Of a stretch of DNA of 14,226 bases, positions 7,883 to 14,226 are shown piece by piece. Origin of the DNA: Rikenellaceae bacterium UBA1749 (lineage in GTDB: Bacteria; Bacteroidota; Bacteroidia; Bacteroidales; Rikenellaceae); NCBI GenBank assembly GCA_002315675.1, contig DCHP01000047.1, positions 1 through 14,226 on the forward strand. Reading direction: 5' to 3'. A program made the position numbers and the translations under genes. Within the stretch, counting starts at the first letter, position 1. Every line of letters starts with the position of its first letter. Below the pieces are notes generated by a model. The model was given only the letters and a program-made list of their open reading frames with translations, was not told the DNA's origin and did not search any database.

Positions 7883-8209
7883 TTATTGTTTCAATGGCTC
7901 AATAGGGATAACTATTATTGCCAGGATGTATGCAACAAGGCCGCTTCCCGCAATGAACAGTGTTAGCAACCAGATTAGTCGGACCAGTGATGGGTCAATT
8001 TCAAAATAGTCAGCTATTCCACTGCATACACCTGCTATTTTCCTTTCATTTCGTAACCTGTAGAGTTTTTTGATCATCGGATTGCTTGTGGATTGTTTGT
8101 TGTTACTTAGAAGATATATAAACAATAAAAAAATCAATATCAACGGTATTGCTGTTGATAGTAGTGAAATTAATGATGATACATTAATAAGTTGTGGAAA
8201 GTGTAACAT
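7883..8209 (-). CDS. PspC-domain membrane protein with extra N-terminal membrane segment
   Basis: A 108-residue protein: an N-terminal hydrophobic helix (about 12-34), a short polar link (NNKQSTSNP), then one PspC domain (46-104) with RNERKIAGVCSGIADYFEIDPSLVRL and its membrane segment. The domain is closer to the second copy of the neighbouring tandem gene than to the first, which suggests local duplication. The start at 8209 is supported by a perfect -7 box (TATATTTG on the minus strand, 8240-8233) 23 bases upstream. An internal ATG (residue 45) would give a minimal PspC protein without the first helix, but there is no sign of separate expression. Probable first gene of the PspC-PspC-M16 unit. 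Confidence 0.87.
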   Translation of the reverse strand: MLHFPQLINVSSLISLLSTAIPLILIFLLFIYLLSNNKQSTSNPMIKKLYRLRNERKIAGVCSGIADYFEIDPSLVRLIWLLTLFIAGSGLVAYILAIIVIPIEPLKQ

Positions 8210-8232
8210 ATAGATAAGGGTTTTTGTTTATG

Positions 8233-8240
8233 CAAATATA
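8233..8240 (-). promoter_or_regulatory. -7 box of the pspC promoter
   Basis: TATATTTG on the minus strand is a perfect Bacteroidetes -7 box, placed 23 bases before the ATG at 8209. There is no TTTG at the required 19-21 base spacing (the nearest is at 15), so the promoter may need an activator. Confidence 0.5.
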
Positions 8241-8272
8241 GATATGTACAAAGCCCAAACATAATTTTTTGT

Positions 8273-8344
8273 GTGGACATTGAAATAGCGCAAATTGTTG
8301 GAAACCAGATATTTGATTATATGGACATGTGGACATTGATGTCC
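8273..8344. promoter_or_regulatory. Putative operator: GGACAT dyad and half-sites
   Basis: GGACATTGATGTCC (8331-8344) is a perfect dyad of 6-base half-sites with a 2-base spacer. Another GGACAT lies at 8323-8328. The 11-mer GTGGACATTGA occurs twice, at 8273-8283 and 8329-8339, 56 bases apart. Relative to the predicted transcription start (about 8227), the proximal copy is near -46 to -56 and the dyad near -104 to -117. The dyad directly follows the stop of the HTH regulator gene, but with no T-tract after it a terminator role is unlikely. A binding site for that regulator is an inference. Confidence 0.45.
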
Positions 8345-9880
8345 TTATGTGGGAATTTTGCCTTTTAGACGTTGCTTTGCTTTTGTGTATGATGCCGGAG
8401 ATATGCCTAAGATAGTGGCAGAATCTGCAGTGCTGAAACGTAGTCTCATCAAAATAGCAACATGAACATTATTTGAGGTGAAGCCGCTATTTCTTAGATT
8501 GTTGCAGTAATTGTTGTATGCATCATTGACTGTAGTTTCAATTTCATTCCAGTTGTCATCGTCCAGATAATGAGGTTTCAGTCTGAGTGACCGGATTATA
8601 TTGTTGCTGTCAATGATTTTATCTGTCATTCTATTGACTATATCAGAATCCTGTATTGCTTTGATATGGAGTTCTGACTCTATTTTCTCCATTCTTCTCT
8701 GCCACCTTTTTATTCGCATATGGTATATGTAAACAAAAATACCTATCACAGCAAATATTATTAGAACGGCTACAATGTTAGTAATGATTACACTTAATTC
8801 TCTTTTATTCTCAAGCTGCTTGTCAATCAGGGAATTATCCTGTATGATTTTACTGTTCTCATCGTTTTCCTCTTTCAAGGCAGAGAGATCCTTGTATTCA
8901 GTGAGATATTTGAGGGAACTATCTTTATTAATCTTCAGAGAACTATAGCAGTCATAAAGGTGTTGAATTGCATTCAATCTGGTGATGACGGAACTGCTGC
9001 CATAATCTTTCATGGAATAGAATATGCATGAATCTGCATTGTTTAGATTTTTCCATGCTTCTGCAATGGCATCGTAGCGAACGGGATCCTTCCTGTCACC
9101 TTTTCTGTATAATTCTTCCTGAAGATTGACTGAATTTCTGGAATAGAGTAGTGCGGAATCATATTGTTGCTGAAGACTATAACAGAATGAAATTGCAGAG
9201 AGCGTCCTTGAAACGGCGTCAGAACTTCTTGATTCCTTTGCAATGTCGTATGACTTCCTTGCATATTCCATTCCCTCCTGAACATTCCCCATCGAAATAT
9301 GGCAATGTGAAATGTTTATCAGGTCTTTTACTATTATGTTGGTGTCTTTTGCCATTTCTGCGTAATGAAGACTTTTCAACATAGCATTGAGACCATCATC
9401 ATACCATTTTCGGTCATTGAGCTGGGATCCATAGTGCTGATATAGCAGTGATGCCAGTCTGTAGTCTTTACATTTGTCTGCTTCTAGACACCCTTTATGC
9501 AGGTCTTCAAACCAGGATGCACTTCTGCCTCTTTTAAGCTCCTGGTTCACTGAACCACGTAAATAATATGATTGTGCCTTTCTAAGGCTATTCCCGTTTC
9601 TGATAAAGTAATCTGTTGCGTAATCAAGTTCAACTACCGGAATCTGACTGCTATATGATGCATATCTTGCCCATACATTCAAAAGTGCCCATATTGCATA
9701 TTCTTCCTTGTCAAGGGCTGTCTTTGATGGGGATGATTCAAGAATTATTATTGAACTGTCAGGATTTGACCTTATGAGTCTTTCAGCTACAACCATATCC
9801 TCCGGAACTGTTTTGAAAGTGCATCCGAAGAAAGATAATATAGGAATTAATATTGTAATTAACTTGTAGCTATTATTCAT
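8345..9880 (-). CDS. TPR lipoprotein/membrane protein with cytoplasmic HTH (regulator)
   Basis: A 511-residue protein of a Bacteroidetes-typical design. The N-terminus is a hydrophobic signal ending in SFFGC (Cys20), a possible lipobox with an atypical Phe at -3. Residues about 25-350 form helical TPR-like repeats (for example the units around YYLRGSVNQEL, LLYQHYGSQL, NISHCHISMGNVQEGMEYARKSYDIA and AISFCYSLQQQYDSALLYSRNSVNL). A transmembrane helix (about 362-388) leads into a basic, coiled segment and a C-terminal helix-turn-helix (about 481-505: FSTADSATILGISPASYTKAKQRL). This implies a periplasmic sensor domain coupled to a cytoplasmic DNA-binding domain, without phosphorelay. The target is unknown; the dyad just downstream and the following PspC/M16 genes are the obvious candidates. 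The gap to pspC is 135 bases with a separate promoter. Confidence 0.83.
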   Translation of the reverse strand: MNNSYKLITILIPILSFFGCTFKTVPEDMVVAERLIRSNPDSSIIILESSPSKTALDKEEYAIWALLNVWARYASYSSQIPVVELDYATDYFIRNGNSLRKAQSYYLRGSVNQELKRGRSASWFEDLHKGCLEADKCKDYRLASLLYQHYGSQLNDRKWYDDGLNAMLKSLHYAEMAKDTNIIVKDLINISHCHISMGNVQEGMEYARKSYDIAKESRSSDAVSRTLSAISFCYSLQQQYDSALLYSRNSVNLQEELYRKGDRKDPVRYDAIAEAWKNLNNADSCIFYSMKDYGSSSVITRLNAIQHLYDCYSSLKINKDSSLKYLTEYKDLSALKEENDENSKIIQDNSLIDKQLENKRELSVIITNIVAVLIIFAVIGIFVYIYHMRIKRWQRRMEKIESELHIKAIQDSDIVNRMTDKIIDSNNIIRSLRLKPHYLDDDNWNEIETTVNDAYNNYCNNLRNSGFTSNNVHVAILMRLRFSTADSATILGISPASYTKAKQRLKGKIPT

Positions 9881-9882
9881 TG

Positions 9883-9892
9883 CAATGTCTAC
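9883..9892. promoter_or_regulatory. Possible additional regulator half-site
   Basis: CAATGTCTAC matches CAATGTCCAC, the complement of the repeated GTGGACATTG element downstream, at 9 of 10 positions. It lies just before the ATG of the TPR/HTH gene, within its predicted leader, which would fit autoregulation. A match of this length could be chance. Confidence 0.2.
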
Positions 9893-9931
9893 ATCCCAGC
9901 ATCTCTGTTGCTTTTCATGTAGTATCTAATG

Positions 9932-9939
9932 CAAATTTA
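9932..9939 (-). promoter_or_regulatory. -7 box of the TPR/HTH regulator promoter
   Basis: TAAATTTG on the minus strand is a perfect Bacteroidetes -7 box. It predicts a start near 9925 and a leader of about 45 bases. The nearest upstream TTG is 24 bases away, longer than ideal. Confidence 0.4.
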
Positions 9940-10384
9940 TTCAAAAATATCTATCGTCATTATCAAGAACTAAATAACACAAACTAATAAAAGTAATCTT
10001 CCAGTGTCAATTACTCGCGAGCAGTGCAATTATCCTCGGCAATTGTAATATAAGGCGTTTTAATCATAGGTATTTTGTAGATAAAGGCGTTTGTTGACAA
10101 ATAATATTTTCACTTATATTTTCTTCGTAAATAGTTCGTCAACTTGATATAGTCGTTTGTCGGATTTTTACCTCGAAGCAAGCATCAGTAATGTAATTTT
10201 TTTGTGAGATATACTTTTTCAAGTAGCCCTCTATTTAACTATTCAGAACCATCGGTAAAACAACCATCAACGTATCAAGCAAACATTCCAGAAAGAGGTC
10301 TATTGTCGATATTGGACACAGGTGAATAGTTACATTTTTTTGGAGTTTTTATGTGCATGGGTACACCATAATCGAAAATAGTAT
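9940..10384. other. Gene-poor divergent intergenic region with short repeats
   Basis: About 445 AT-rich bases between divergent genes, with no credible reading frame, tRNA or rRNA signature. It contains near-identical elements CAGTGTCAATTA (10002-10013) and CAGTGCAATTA (10022-10032), followed by a related GCAATTGTAAT (from 10039). AAGGCGTTT occurs twice (10052-10060, 10084-10092), and a GTTGAC...GTCAAC inverted pair spans 10093-10143. These may be regulatory sites for the downstream YgbA-family gene, but no known regulator consensus was recognised. Confidence 0.4.
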
Positions 10385-10392
10385 TAACTTTG
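10385..10392 (+). promoter_or_regulatory. -7 box of the YgbA-family gene
   Basis: TAACTTTG is a perfect Bacteroidetes -7 box, 8 bases before the ATG at 10401, so the mRNA would have almost no leader. No TTTG is present at -33, which fits an activator-dependent promoter. Confidence 0.4.
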
Positions 10393-10400
10393 TACACGTT

Positions 10401-10694
10401 ATGACACGTGTTGAGAGGGAAAAAGAGACTGTCAGGCAAATGATAGAACTCTATTGTACTAAGTGTGAAGGCAATAATCATCTATGTCTTCAATGTGGTG
10501 AACTCCTTGATTACGCTCTGACTCGCCTTGAAAAATGCAAGTTTGGTAATCATAAATCAAGTTGTAAAAAATGTCCCGTTCACTGCTATAAACCTGAAAT
10601 GCGACAGAAAATTAGATGCATAATGAGATGGTCGGGTCCTAGAATGATTTTGTATCATCCTATTAAAGCTGTTAGACATGTAATTGACAAGTAA
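10401..10694 (+). CDS. YgbA-family protein (nitrous oxide-stimulated promoter family)
   Basis: A 97-residue soluble, cysteine-rich protein. The MIELYCxxxC opening (Cys19, Cys22), the C-x2-C at 29-32 with GELLDYA, and CxxCPVHCYKPEMR (Cys55, Cys58, Cys62) are the signature of the YgbA family, named in databases for nitrous-oxide-stimulated promoters. In enterobacteria ygbA is induced by nitric oxide stress; the biochemical role is poorly defined, and metal or Fe-S binding by the eight cysteines is an inference. The frame extends 16 codons upstream, but the conserved region fits a start at 10401 and a -7 box lies in the extension. The following DUF1846 gene is 103 bases downstream on the same strand and may be co-regulated. 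Confidence 0.8.
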   Translation: MTRVEREKETVRQMIELYCTKCEGNNHLCLQCGELLDYALTRLEKCKFGNHKSSCKKCPVHCYKPEMRQKIRCIMRWSGPRMILYHPIKAVRHVIDK

Positions 10695-10797
10695 ATATTG
10701 AATTTTCATGTGGTGTATTGTTCTACAGGAATAATGTTTCGATAATTATTAAGTTTTATATCAGTAATTAGGTTTTTTATAGTTGTTTTTTAAAATT

Positions 10798-12288
10798 ATG
10801 CAAAAGGGATTTGATAATGACAAGTATTTGAAGATACAATCTGAACATATCAAGGAGCGTATCTCAAAATTCGGGGATAAATTGTATCTTGAATTTGGAG
10901 GTAAATTATTCGATGATAATCATGCAAGTAGGGTGCTACCTGGTTTTCTTCCAGATAGTAAACTCAAGATGCTGATGCAACTTAGTGATTGTGCAGAGAT
11001 TATTATTGCCATTAGCGCGCAGGATATAGAAAGCAATAAAACCCGAGGTGACCTTGGTATTACATACGATGAGGATGTTCTTCGACTCAGGGAAGTATTC
11101 ATAGAAAAAGGTCTCAGGGTAAATTCTGTAGTTATTACCCATTTCACAGGTCAGGCTACTGCAATTGCGTACAGGCAGAAGCTTGAACGTTTCGGTATTA
11201 AAGCTTACTATCATTATATGATTGAAGGGTATCCAACCAATGTTTCTTTGATTGACTCTGAGGAAGGATTCGGTAAGAATGACTATGTCGAAACTTCATA
11301 TCCTCTTGTAATAGTTACAGCTCCAGGACCGGGAAGTGGAAAAATGGCTGTATGTCTTAGTCAGCTTTATCATGAACATAAAAGAGAAATCAAGGCTGGT
11401 TATGCAAAATTCGAAACTTTTCCTGTTTGGAATTTGCCTTTGAAGCATCCGGTCAATCTGGCATATGAAGCCGCTACTGCAGACCTTAATGATGTTAATA
11501 TGATTGACCCGTTCCATCTGGAAGCTTATGGAAAGACTGCGGTCAACTATAACAGGGATATTGAAATATTTCCGGTACTTAATAGTATCTTTGAATCCAT
11601 TTATGGAGAGAATCCATACAAATCTCCTACAGATATGGGTGTCAATATGGCTGGTTATTGTATCTGCGATGATGATGTATGCTGTGAAGCCGCAAAATCA
11701 GAAATAATCAGGCGCTACTATGATGCATTGTGTAAATCCGCTGATGGCCAGGATTGCGATGCTGAAATCCATAAGATAGTTCTTCTTATGAAACAGGCAA
11801 AGATTACCACTGATGACAGGAAAGTAACCATAGCAGCCAAAGAACGCCAGGTGCAGACAGGAGAGTATTCCGCAGCAATAGAACTTGAAGACGGAACAAT
11901 CATTACGGCCGGTCAGAGTGATCTTCTAGGGCCTATGGCCGCGCTGATATTGAATGCGTCCAAGCATCTTGCTGGGATAGATCATTCAATAAAACTTATT
12001 CCGACCCATATGATCGAACCAATACAGAAAATGAAGGTTGGCTTGCTTCATGGAAATAATCCACGTCTTCATACAGACGAAATACTTGTTGCACTTTCAA
12101 TATTGAGTACAACAGATGAACCATGCAGAAAATGTCTTGACCATCTTTCTGATTTTAACGGGTGTCAGGTGCATTCAACTGTAATGGTAAGTGAAGTTGA
12201 TAAGAAAGTTCTTAAGAAACTTGGTGTAGGTCTTACCTGCGAACCGGTTAGAAAGAAAAGTCAGGCTCTTAAAAAGTATTCCATTTAG
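10798..12288 (+). CDS. UPF0371/DUF1846 family protein
   Basis: A 496-residue soluble protein matching the UPF0371 (DUF1846) family in length and layout: the N-terminal FDNDKYLKIQSEHIKERI and KLYLEFGGKLFDDxHASRVLPGF, the central IVTAPGPGSGKMA (glycine-rich P-loop-like segment, residues 175-182 with Lys182), and later GVNMAGYCICDDDVC. The family occurs in anaerobes and actinobacteria, and structures exist, but no function is established to my knowledge. The P-loop-like segment suggests nucleotide or phosphate binding. The ATG at 10798 is chosen over an in-frame TTG at 10783 because the conserved N-terminus begins directly after it. An AT-rich hairpin (12295-12303 with 12327-12335) and a terminator follow. 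It may be expressed with the YgbA-family gene upstream. Confidence 0.88.
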   Translation: MQKGFDNDKYLKIQSEHIKERISKFGDKLYLEFGGKLFDDNHASRVLPGFLPDSKLKMLMQLSDCAEIIIAISAQDIESNKTRGDLGITYDEDVLRLREVFIEKGLRVNSVVITHFTGQATAIAYRQKLERFGIKAYYHYMIEGYPTNVSLIDSEEGFGKNDYVETSYPLVIVTAPGPGSGKMAVCLSQLYHEHKREIKAGYAKFETFPVWNLPLKHPVNLAYEAATADLNDVNMIDPFHLEAYGKTAVNYNRDIEIFPVLNSIFESIYGENPYKSPTDMGVNMAGYCICDDDVCCEAAKSEIIRRYYDALCKSADGQDCDAEIHKIVLLMKQAKITTDDRKVTIAAKERQVQTGEYSAAIELEDGTIITAGQSDLLGPMAALILNASKHLAGIDHSIKLIPTHMIEPIQKMKVGLLHGNNPRLHTDEILVALSILSTTDEPCRKCLDHLSDFNGCQVHSTVMVSEVDKKVLKKLGVGLTCEPVRKKSQALKKYSI

Positions 12289-12294
12289 ATTATA

Positions 12295-12335
12295 ACTATT
12301 TATCCCTTGATGTCAAAATTAAGTCTATAAATAGT
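12295..12335. repeat. AT-rich inverted repeat downstream of DUF1846
   Basis: ACTATTTAT (12295-12303) and ATAAATAGT (12327-12335) are perfect 9-base inverted repeats with a 23-base loop, starting 7 bases after the stop codon. No T-tract follows. It could stabilise the 3' end of the mRNA, but function is uncertain. Confidence 0.3.
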
Positions 12336-12374
12336 ATATGAGACATTATTAAGATGTCCTTCAGGTTGACAAAG

Positions 12375-12408
12375 AAAGAATCACCAATTCCGATGATTCT
12401 TTTTTTTG
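12375..12408 (+). terminator. Rho-independent terminator after DUF1846
   Basis: AAAGAATCA (12375-12383) pairs with TGATTCTTT (12394-12402): a 9-bp stem with a 10-base loop whose right arm merges into an uninterrupted run of T ending at 12407. It also overlaps the -33 box of the xylanase promoter. Confidence 0.75.
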
Positions 12409-12437
12409 TTTTTCGTGAGCATTATTAACTATCTTTA
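12405..12437 (+). promoter_or_regulatory. Promoter of the GH10 xylanase gene
   Basis: TTTG (12405-12408), 21 bases, then TATCTTTA (12430-12437), the same -7 box as in the acyltransferase promoter. Transcription would start near 12444, giving a leader of about 52 bases. The TTTG is part of the preceding terminator's T-tract. Confidence 0.5.
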
Positions 12438-12441
12438 AAAG

Positions 12442-12459
12442 AGTTTTCTAACGAAAACT
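12442..12459 (+). repeat. Perfect inverted repeat at the predicted xylanase mRNA 5' end
   Basis: AGTTTTC-TAAC-GAAAACT forms a 7-bp stem with a 4-base loop, starting within two bases of the predicted transcription start. It may be a 5' mRNA hairpin or an operator. Confidence 0.4.
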
Positions 12460-12495
12460 GATTCGGTTTATGAAAATCCTAAATTTATTTGTATT

Positions 12496-14013
12496 ATGAA
12501 GAAAGTAGAACGTATTTATATTATAACTCTTTTTACATTGTCCGCACTTTCTGTGTCAGCTCAGGTAAAAATACCACACTCTTTTGAAGAGGATAAGGAT
12601 TCTATTATGAGTAAACGATACTGGGAAATATGGAATCCAAAGGTACAGTCAAGCATTGATGCGGATATTGATGCATATAGGAAAGCTGATGCTAATATTG
12701 AAATTAAAGGACTGAAACAAGGGACGGAAGTCAAGATTGAACAACTGACCAGTGACTTTTATTTCGGTGCCCATATTTTCAACTTTGATCAGCTTGGGAA
12801 AAAGGAGTATAATGATACATATAAGAATCTTTATGGTACACTTTTCAACTCGGCTACTATTGCATTCTATTGGAGAACATTAGAAACAGAGCCTGGACGT
12901 ATTCGTTTTGAGGAAGAATACTGGGATACCGAGCAATGGTGGAATAATTGCACTGATCCTAAGAAACAACCTCACTGGAGGCGTCCGCCAACAGATAAAG
13001 TAGTTGAGTTCTGCAAAAGCAAAGGCATTAGGACTCATGGTCATCCTCTTATATATTGTGCGAAAAACTGGCATCATCCTAATTGGTTGTATAATTTTGT
13101 CCCTGATAATGAAAAGTCAGCCTTTGATAGCATGTATCAGGGAAAGGGTCTTGTAGAAGGGGTTTCTATTGATACTTTTGAGGCAAACCTTCCGGAGTTC
13201 GGCAAGGAATTCAACAGACAGTTTGAATTAAGAATCCAACGCATTGCTGAAAAGTATAAGGATATAATAGACGGCTGGGATGTTGTAAATGAAAGTGCTG
13301 TTGAATATAACGGAAATAATGATATTAGGATCGGGAAATATTTTATGAACAGTATTGATGGGCTGATGCCTGCAGATTTTCCGTATAAAGCTTTTAAGAA
13401 TTGTCAGAAGTATTTCCCTCAGAATGTAAAGCTCTATATTAATGACTACATGATCGATACCCCATACCTAGATGAAGTAAAATCATTACAGGAAAGAGGC
13501 TGCAGAATAGACGTCCTTGGAACTCAAATGCATTTGTTCAATCCTCAGCAGTGCATGGATATTGCAAACGGACTGGAATTCATGACTCCAGATGAATTGA
13601 CTCAGAAATATGATTTACTATCCCGTGCAGGTCTTCCGCTTCATCTTAGCGAAATTACACTGACTTCTCCTACTAATGATTCAAAGGGTGAAATGATTCA
13701 GGCCATTATCACTAGAAACTTATATCGAAAATGGTTCAGTATTGAAAAAATGATGGGGATTACATGGTGGAATGTCGTTGATGAATGCGGGGCTCCGGGA
13801 GAGACAAGTGTCTCCGGACTTTTCCATCGCGTTATGACTCCTAAAGCATCCTATTATGCACTGAAAGAACTGATTCTTGATGAATTCAGGACTAATACAA
13901 CTATTGTTACGACTAAAAAGGATATTGTCAGTTTTAGAGGATTCAAGGGAAATTACAGAATCACATGGACCGACGAGGAAGGTCAGCATATTCTGGAGTA
14001 TCATCTTCAGTAA
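12496..14013 (+). CDS. Secreted GH10 endo-1,4-beta-xylanase
   Basis: A 505-residue glycoside hydrolase family 10 enzyme predicted to cleave internal beta-1,4 bonds in xylan. A signal peptide (1-22, cut after VSA) without a lipobox predicts a periplasmic or secreted protein. An N-terminal module (about 45-95) resembles the segment before the barrel in some GH10 enzymes (ADANIEIKGLKQGTEVKIEQLTSDFYFGAHIF). The barrel shows GHPLIY, WDVVNE (261-266, acid/base Glu266), INDYM, GTQMHLF and LHLSEITL (nucleophile Glu386), then GITWWNVVDE. A Trp-rich insertion (about 140-166) precedes the GHPLIY strand. It has its own promoter and terminator, and no SusC/SusD or other glycanase genes are adjacent, so it seems to be a stand-alone gene here. 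Confidence 0.92.
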   Translation: MKKVERIYIITLFTLSALSVSAQVKIPHSFEEDKDSIMSKRYWEIWNPKVQSSIDADIDAYRKADANIEIKGLKQGTEVKIEQLTSDFYFGAHIFNFDQLGKKEYNDTYKNLYGTLFNSATIAFYWRTLETEPGRIRFEEEYWDTEQWWNNCTDPKKQPHWRRPPTDKVVEFCKSKGIRTHGHPLIYCAKNWHHPNWLYNFVPDNEKSAFDSMYQGKGLVEGVSIDTFEANLPEFGKEFNRQFELRIQRIAEKYKDIIDGWDVVNESAVEYNGNNDIRIGKYFMNSIDGLMPADFPYKAFKNCQKYFPQNVKLYINDYMIDTPYLDEVKSLQERGCRIDVLGTQMHLFNPQQCMDIANGLEFMTPDELTQKYDLLSRAGLPLHLSEITLTSPTNDSKGEMIQAIITRNLYRKWFSIEKMMGITWWNVVDECGAPGETSVSGLFHRVMTPKASYYALKELILDEFRTNTTIVTTKKDIVSFRGFKGNYRITWTDEEGQHILEYHLQ

Positions 14014-14026
14014 TTTTTTTTTTTTT
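13993..14026 (+). terminator. Terminator overlapping the end of the xylanase gene
   Basis: CTGGAG (13993-13998) pairs with CTTCAG (14005-14010) with one G-T pair and a 6-base loop. The stop codon and a run of 13 T residues (14014-14026) follow at once. The hairpin therefore lies within the last six codons. Confidence 0.6.
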
Positions 14027-14153
14027 CTATTGCTAGTCTGAAGTGATGAATCAGAATAATTAAAAAATCGGTATTATATGCCACTATACATTTTTGGTGA
14101 GAGCTAGTGCCGTGGCAGATTTTCTAGTAGATTCTATACCTATGGCAAGATAT

Positions 14154-14196
14154 AATCACCATTGTCCTATGATTAGGCGGTGGTGATTTATTTTTG
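14154..14196 (+). terminator. Second hairpin, terminator-like
   Basis: AATCACCA (14154-14161) pairs with TGGTGATT (14181-14188), with an inner hairpin CCTA-TGAT-TAGG (14166-14177), followed by TTATTTTTG. It has the form of a rho-independent terminator although the nearest gene already has one 130 bases upstream. It might end a small unannotated RNA or act as a backup. Confidence 0.55.
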
Positions 14197-14226
14197 AAAA
14201 AACTGTTATATATACCCCAGAAATAT

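Noticed and set aside
8331..8344. The GGACAT dyad as a transcription terminator of the TPR/HTH gene
   Set aside because: Only a 6-bp stem with a 2-base spacer and no T-tract on either strand; repeated half-sites fit a protein-binding site better.
10052..10092. CRISPR-like or att-site repeat from AAGGCGTTT copies
   Set aside because: Only two 9-base copies with no regular spacer, no cas genes and no integrase nearby.
10394..10409. Direct repeat of ACACGT around the YgbA-family start codon as a repressor site
   Set aside because: Two 6-base copies are too short to separate from chance and match no consensus I know.
10275..10481. Minus-strand reading frame of 68 codons overlapping the YgbA-family gene
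   Set aside because: No recognisable domain, overlaps a well-supported gene on the other strand, and no promoter is seen.

Overview
This AT-rich window looks like a chromosomal segment from a Bacteroidales bacterium (Bacteroides/Prevotella-like, probably gut-associated). The evidence is the promoters, several of which fit the Bacteroidetes sigma pattern TTTG-N19-21-TAnnTTTG instead of -35/-10 boxes; the near absence of Shine-Dalgarno sequences; and the protein families present (TPR-lipoprotein/HTH regulator, PspC proteins, periplasmic M16 protease, GH10 xylanase). No rRNA, tRNA, transposase, phage gene or CRISPR array was seen.

Layout. Positions 88-1625 (+) carry a cysteine-rich DUF3795 protein and a multi-pass membrane acyltransferase. 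A short minus-strand thioredoxin gene (1815-2114) converges on them across a strong bidirectional hairpin terminator. Positions 2231-4200 (+) hold a likely two-gene unit: a short-chain dehydrogenase resembling Bacteroides 7-alpha-hydroxysteroid dehydrogenases, and an AttH/CrtC-like lipocalin-type protein. The minus-strand block 9880-4440 reads, in transcription order, TPR/transmembrane/HTH regulator, PspC protein, tandem-PspC protein, periplasmic M16 zinc protease; this looks like an envelope-maintenance module. After a gene-poor divergent region of about 520 bases come plus-strand genes for a YgbA-family protein, a UPF0371/DUF1846 protein with a glycine-rich loop, and a secreted GH10 endo-xylanase. 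The last 210 bases hold no gene but two hairpins.

Regulation. Predicted promoters fix several starts: the acyltransferase, SDR, YgbA and DUF1846 frames all extend upstream, but the first three extensions run into -7 boxes. The most interesting noncoding signal is a perfect dyad (GGACAT-TG-ATGTCC) with extra half-sites between the TPR/HTH gene and the first pspC gene, upstream of a promoter with a good -7 and a poor -33 box; it looks like an activator site.

No clearly new multi-gene system is evident. The best candidates for follow-up are the SDR-lipocalin pair, the TPR/HTH-PspC-M16 module with its putative operator, and the YgbA-DUF1846 neighbourhood. Family calls rest on motifs and memory, not on database searches.
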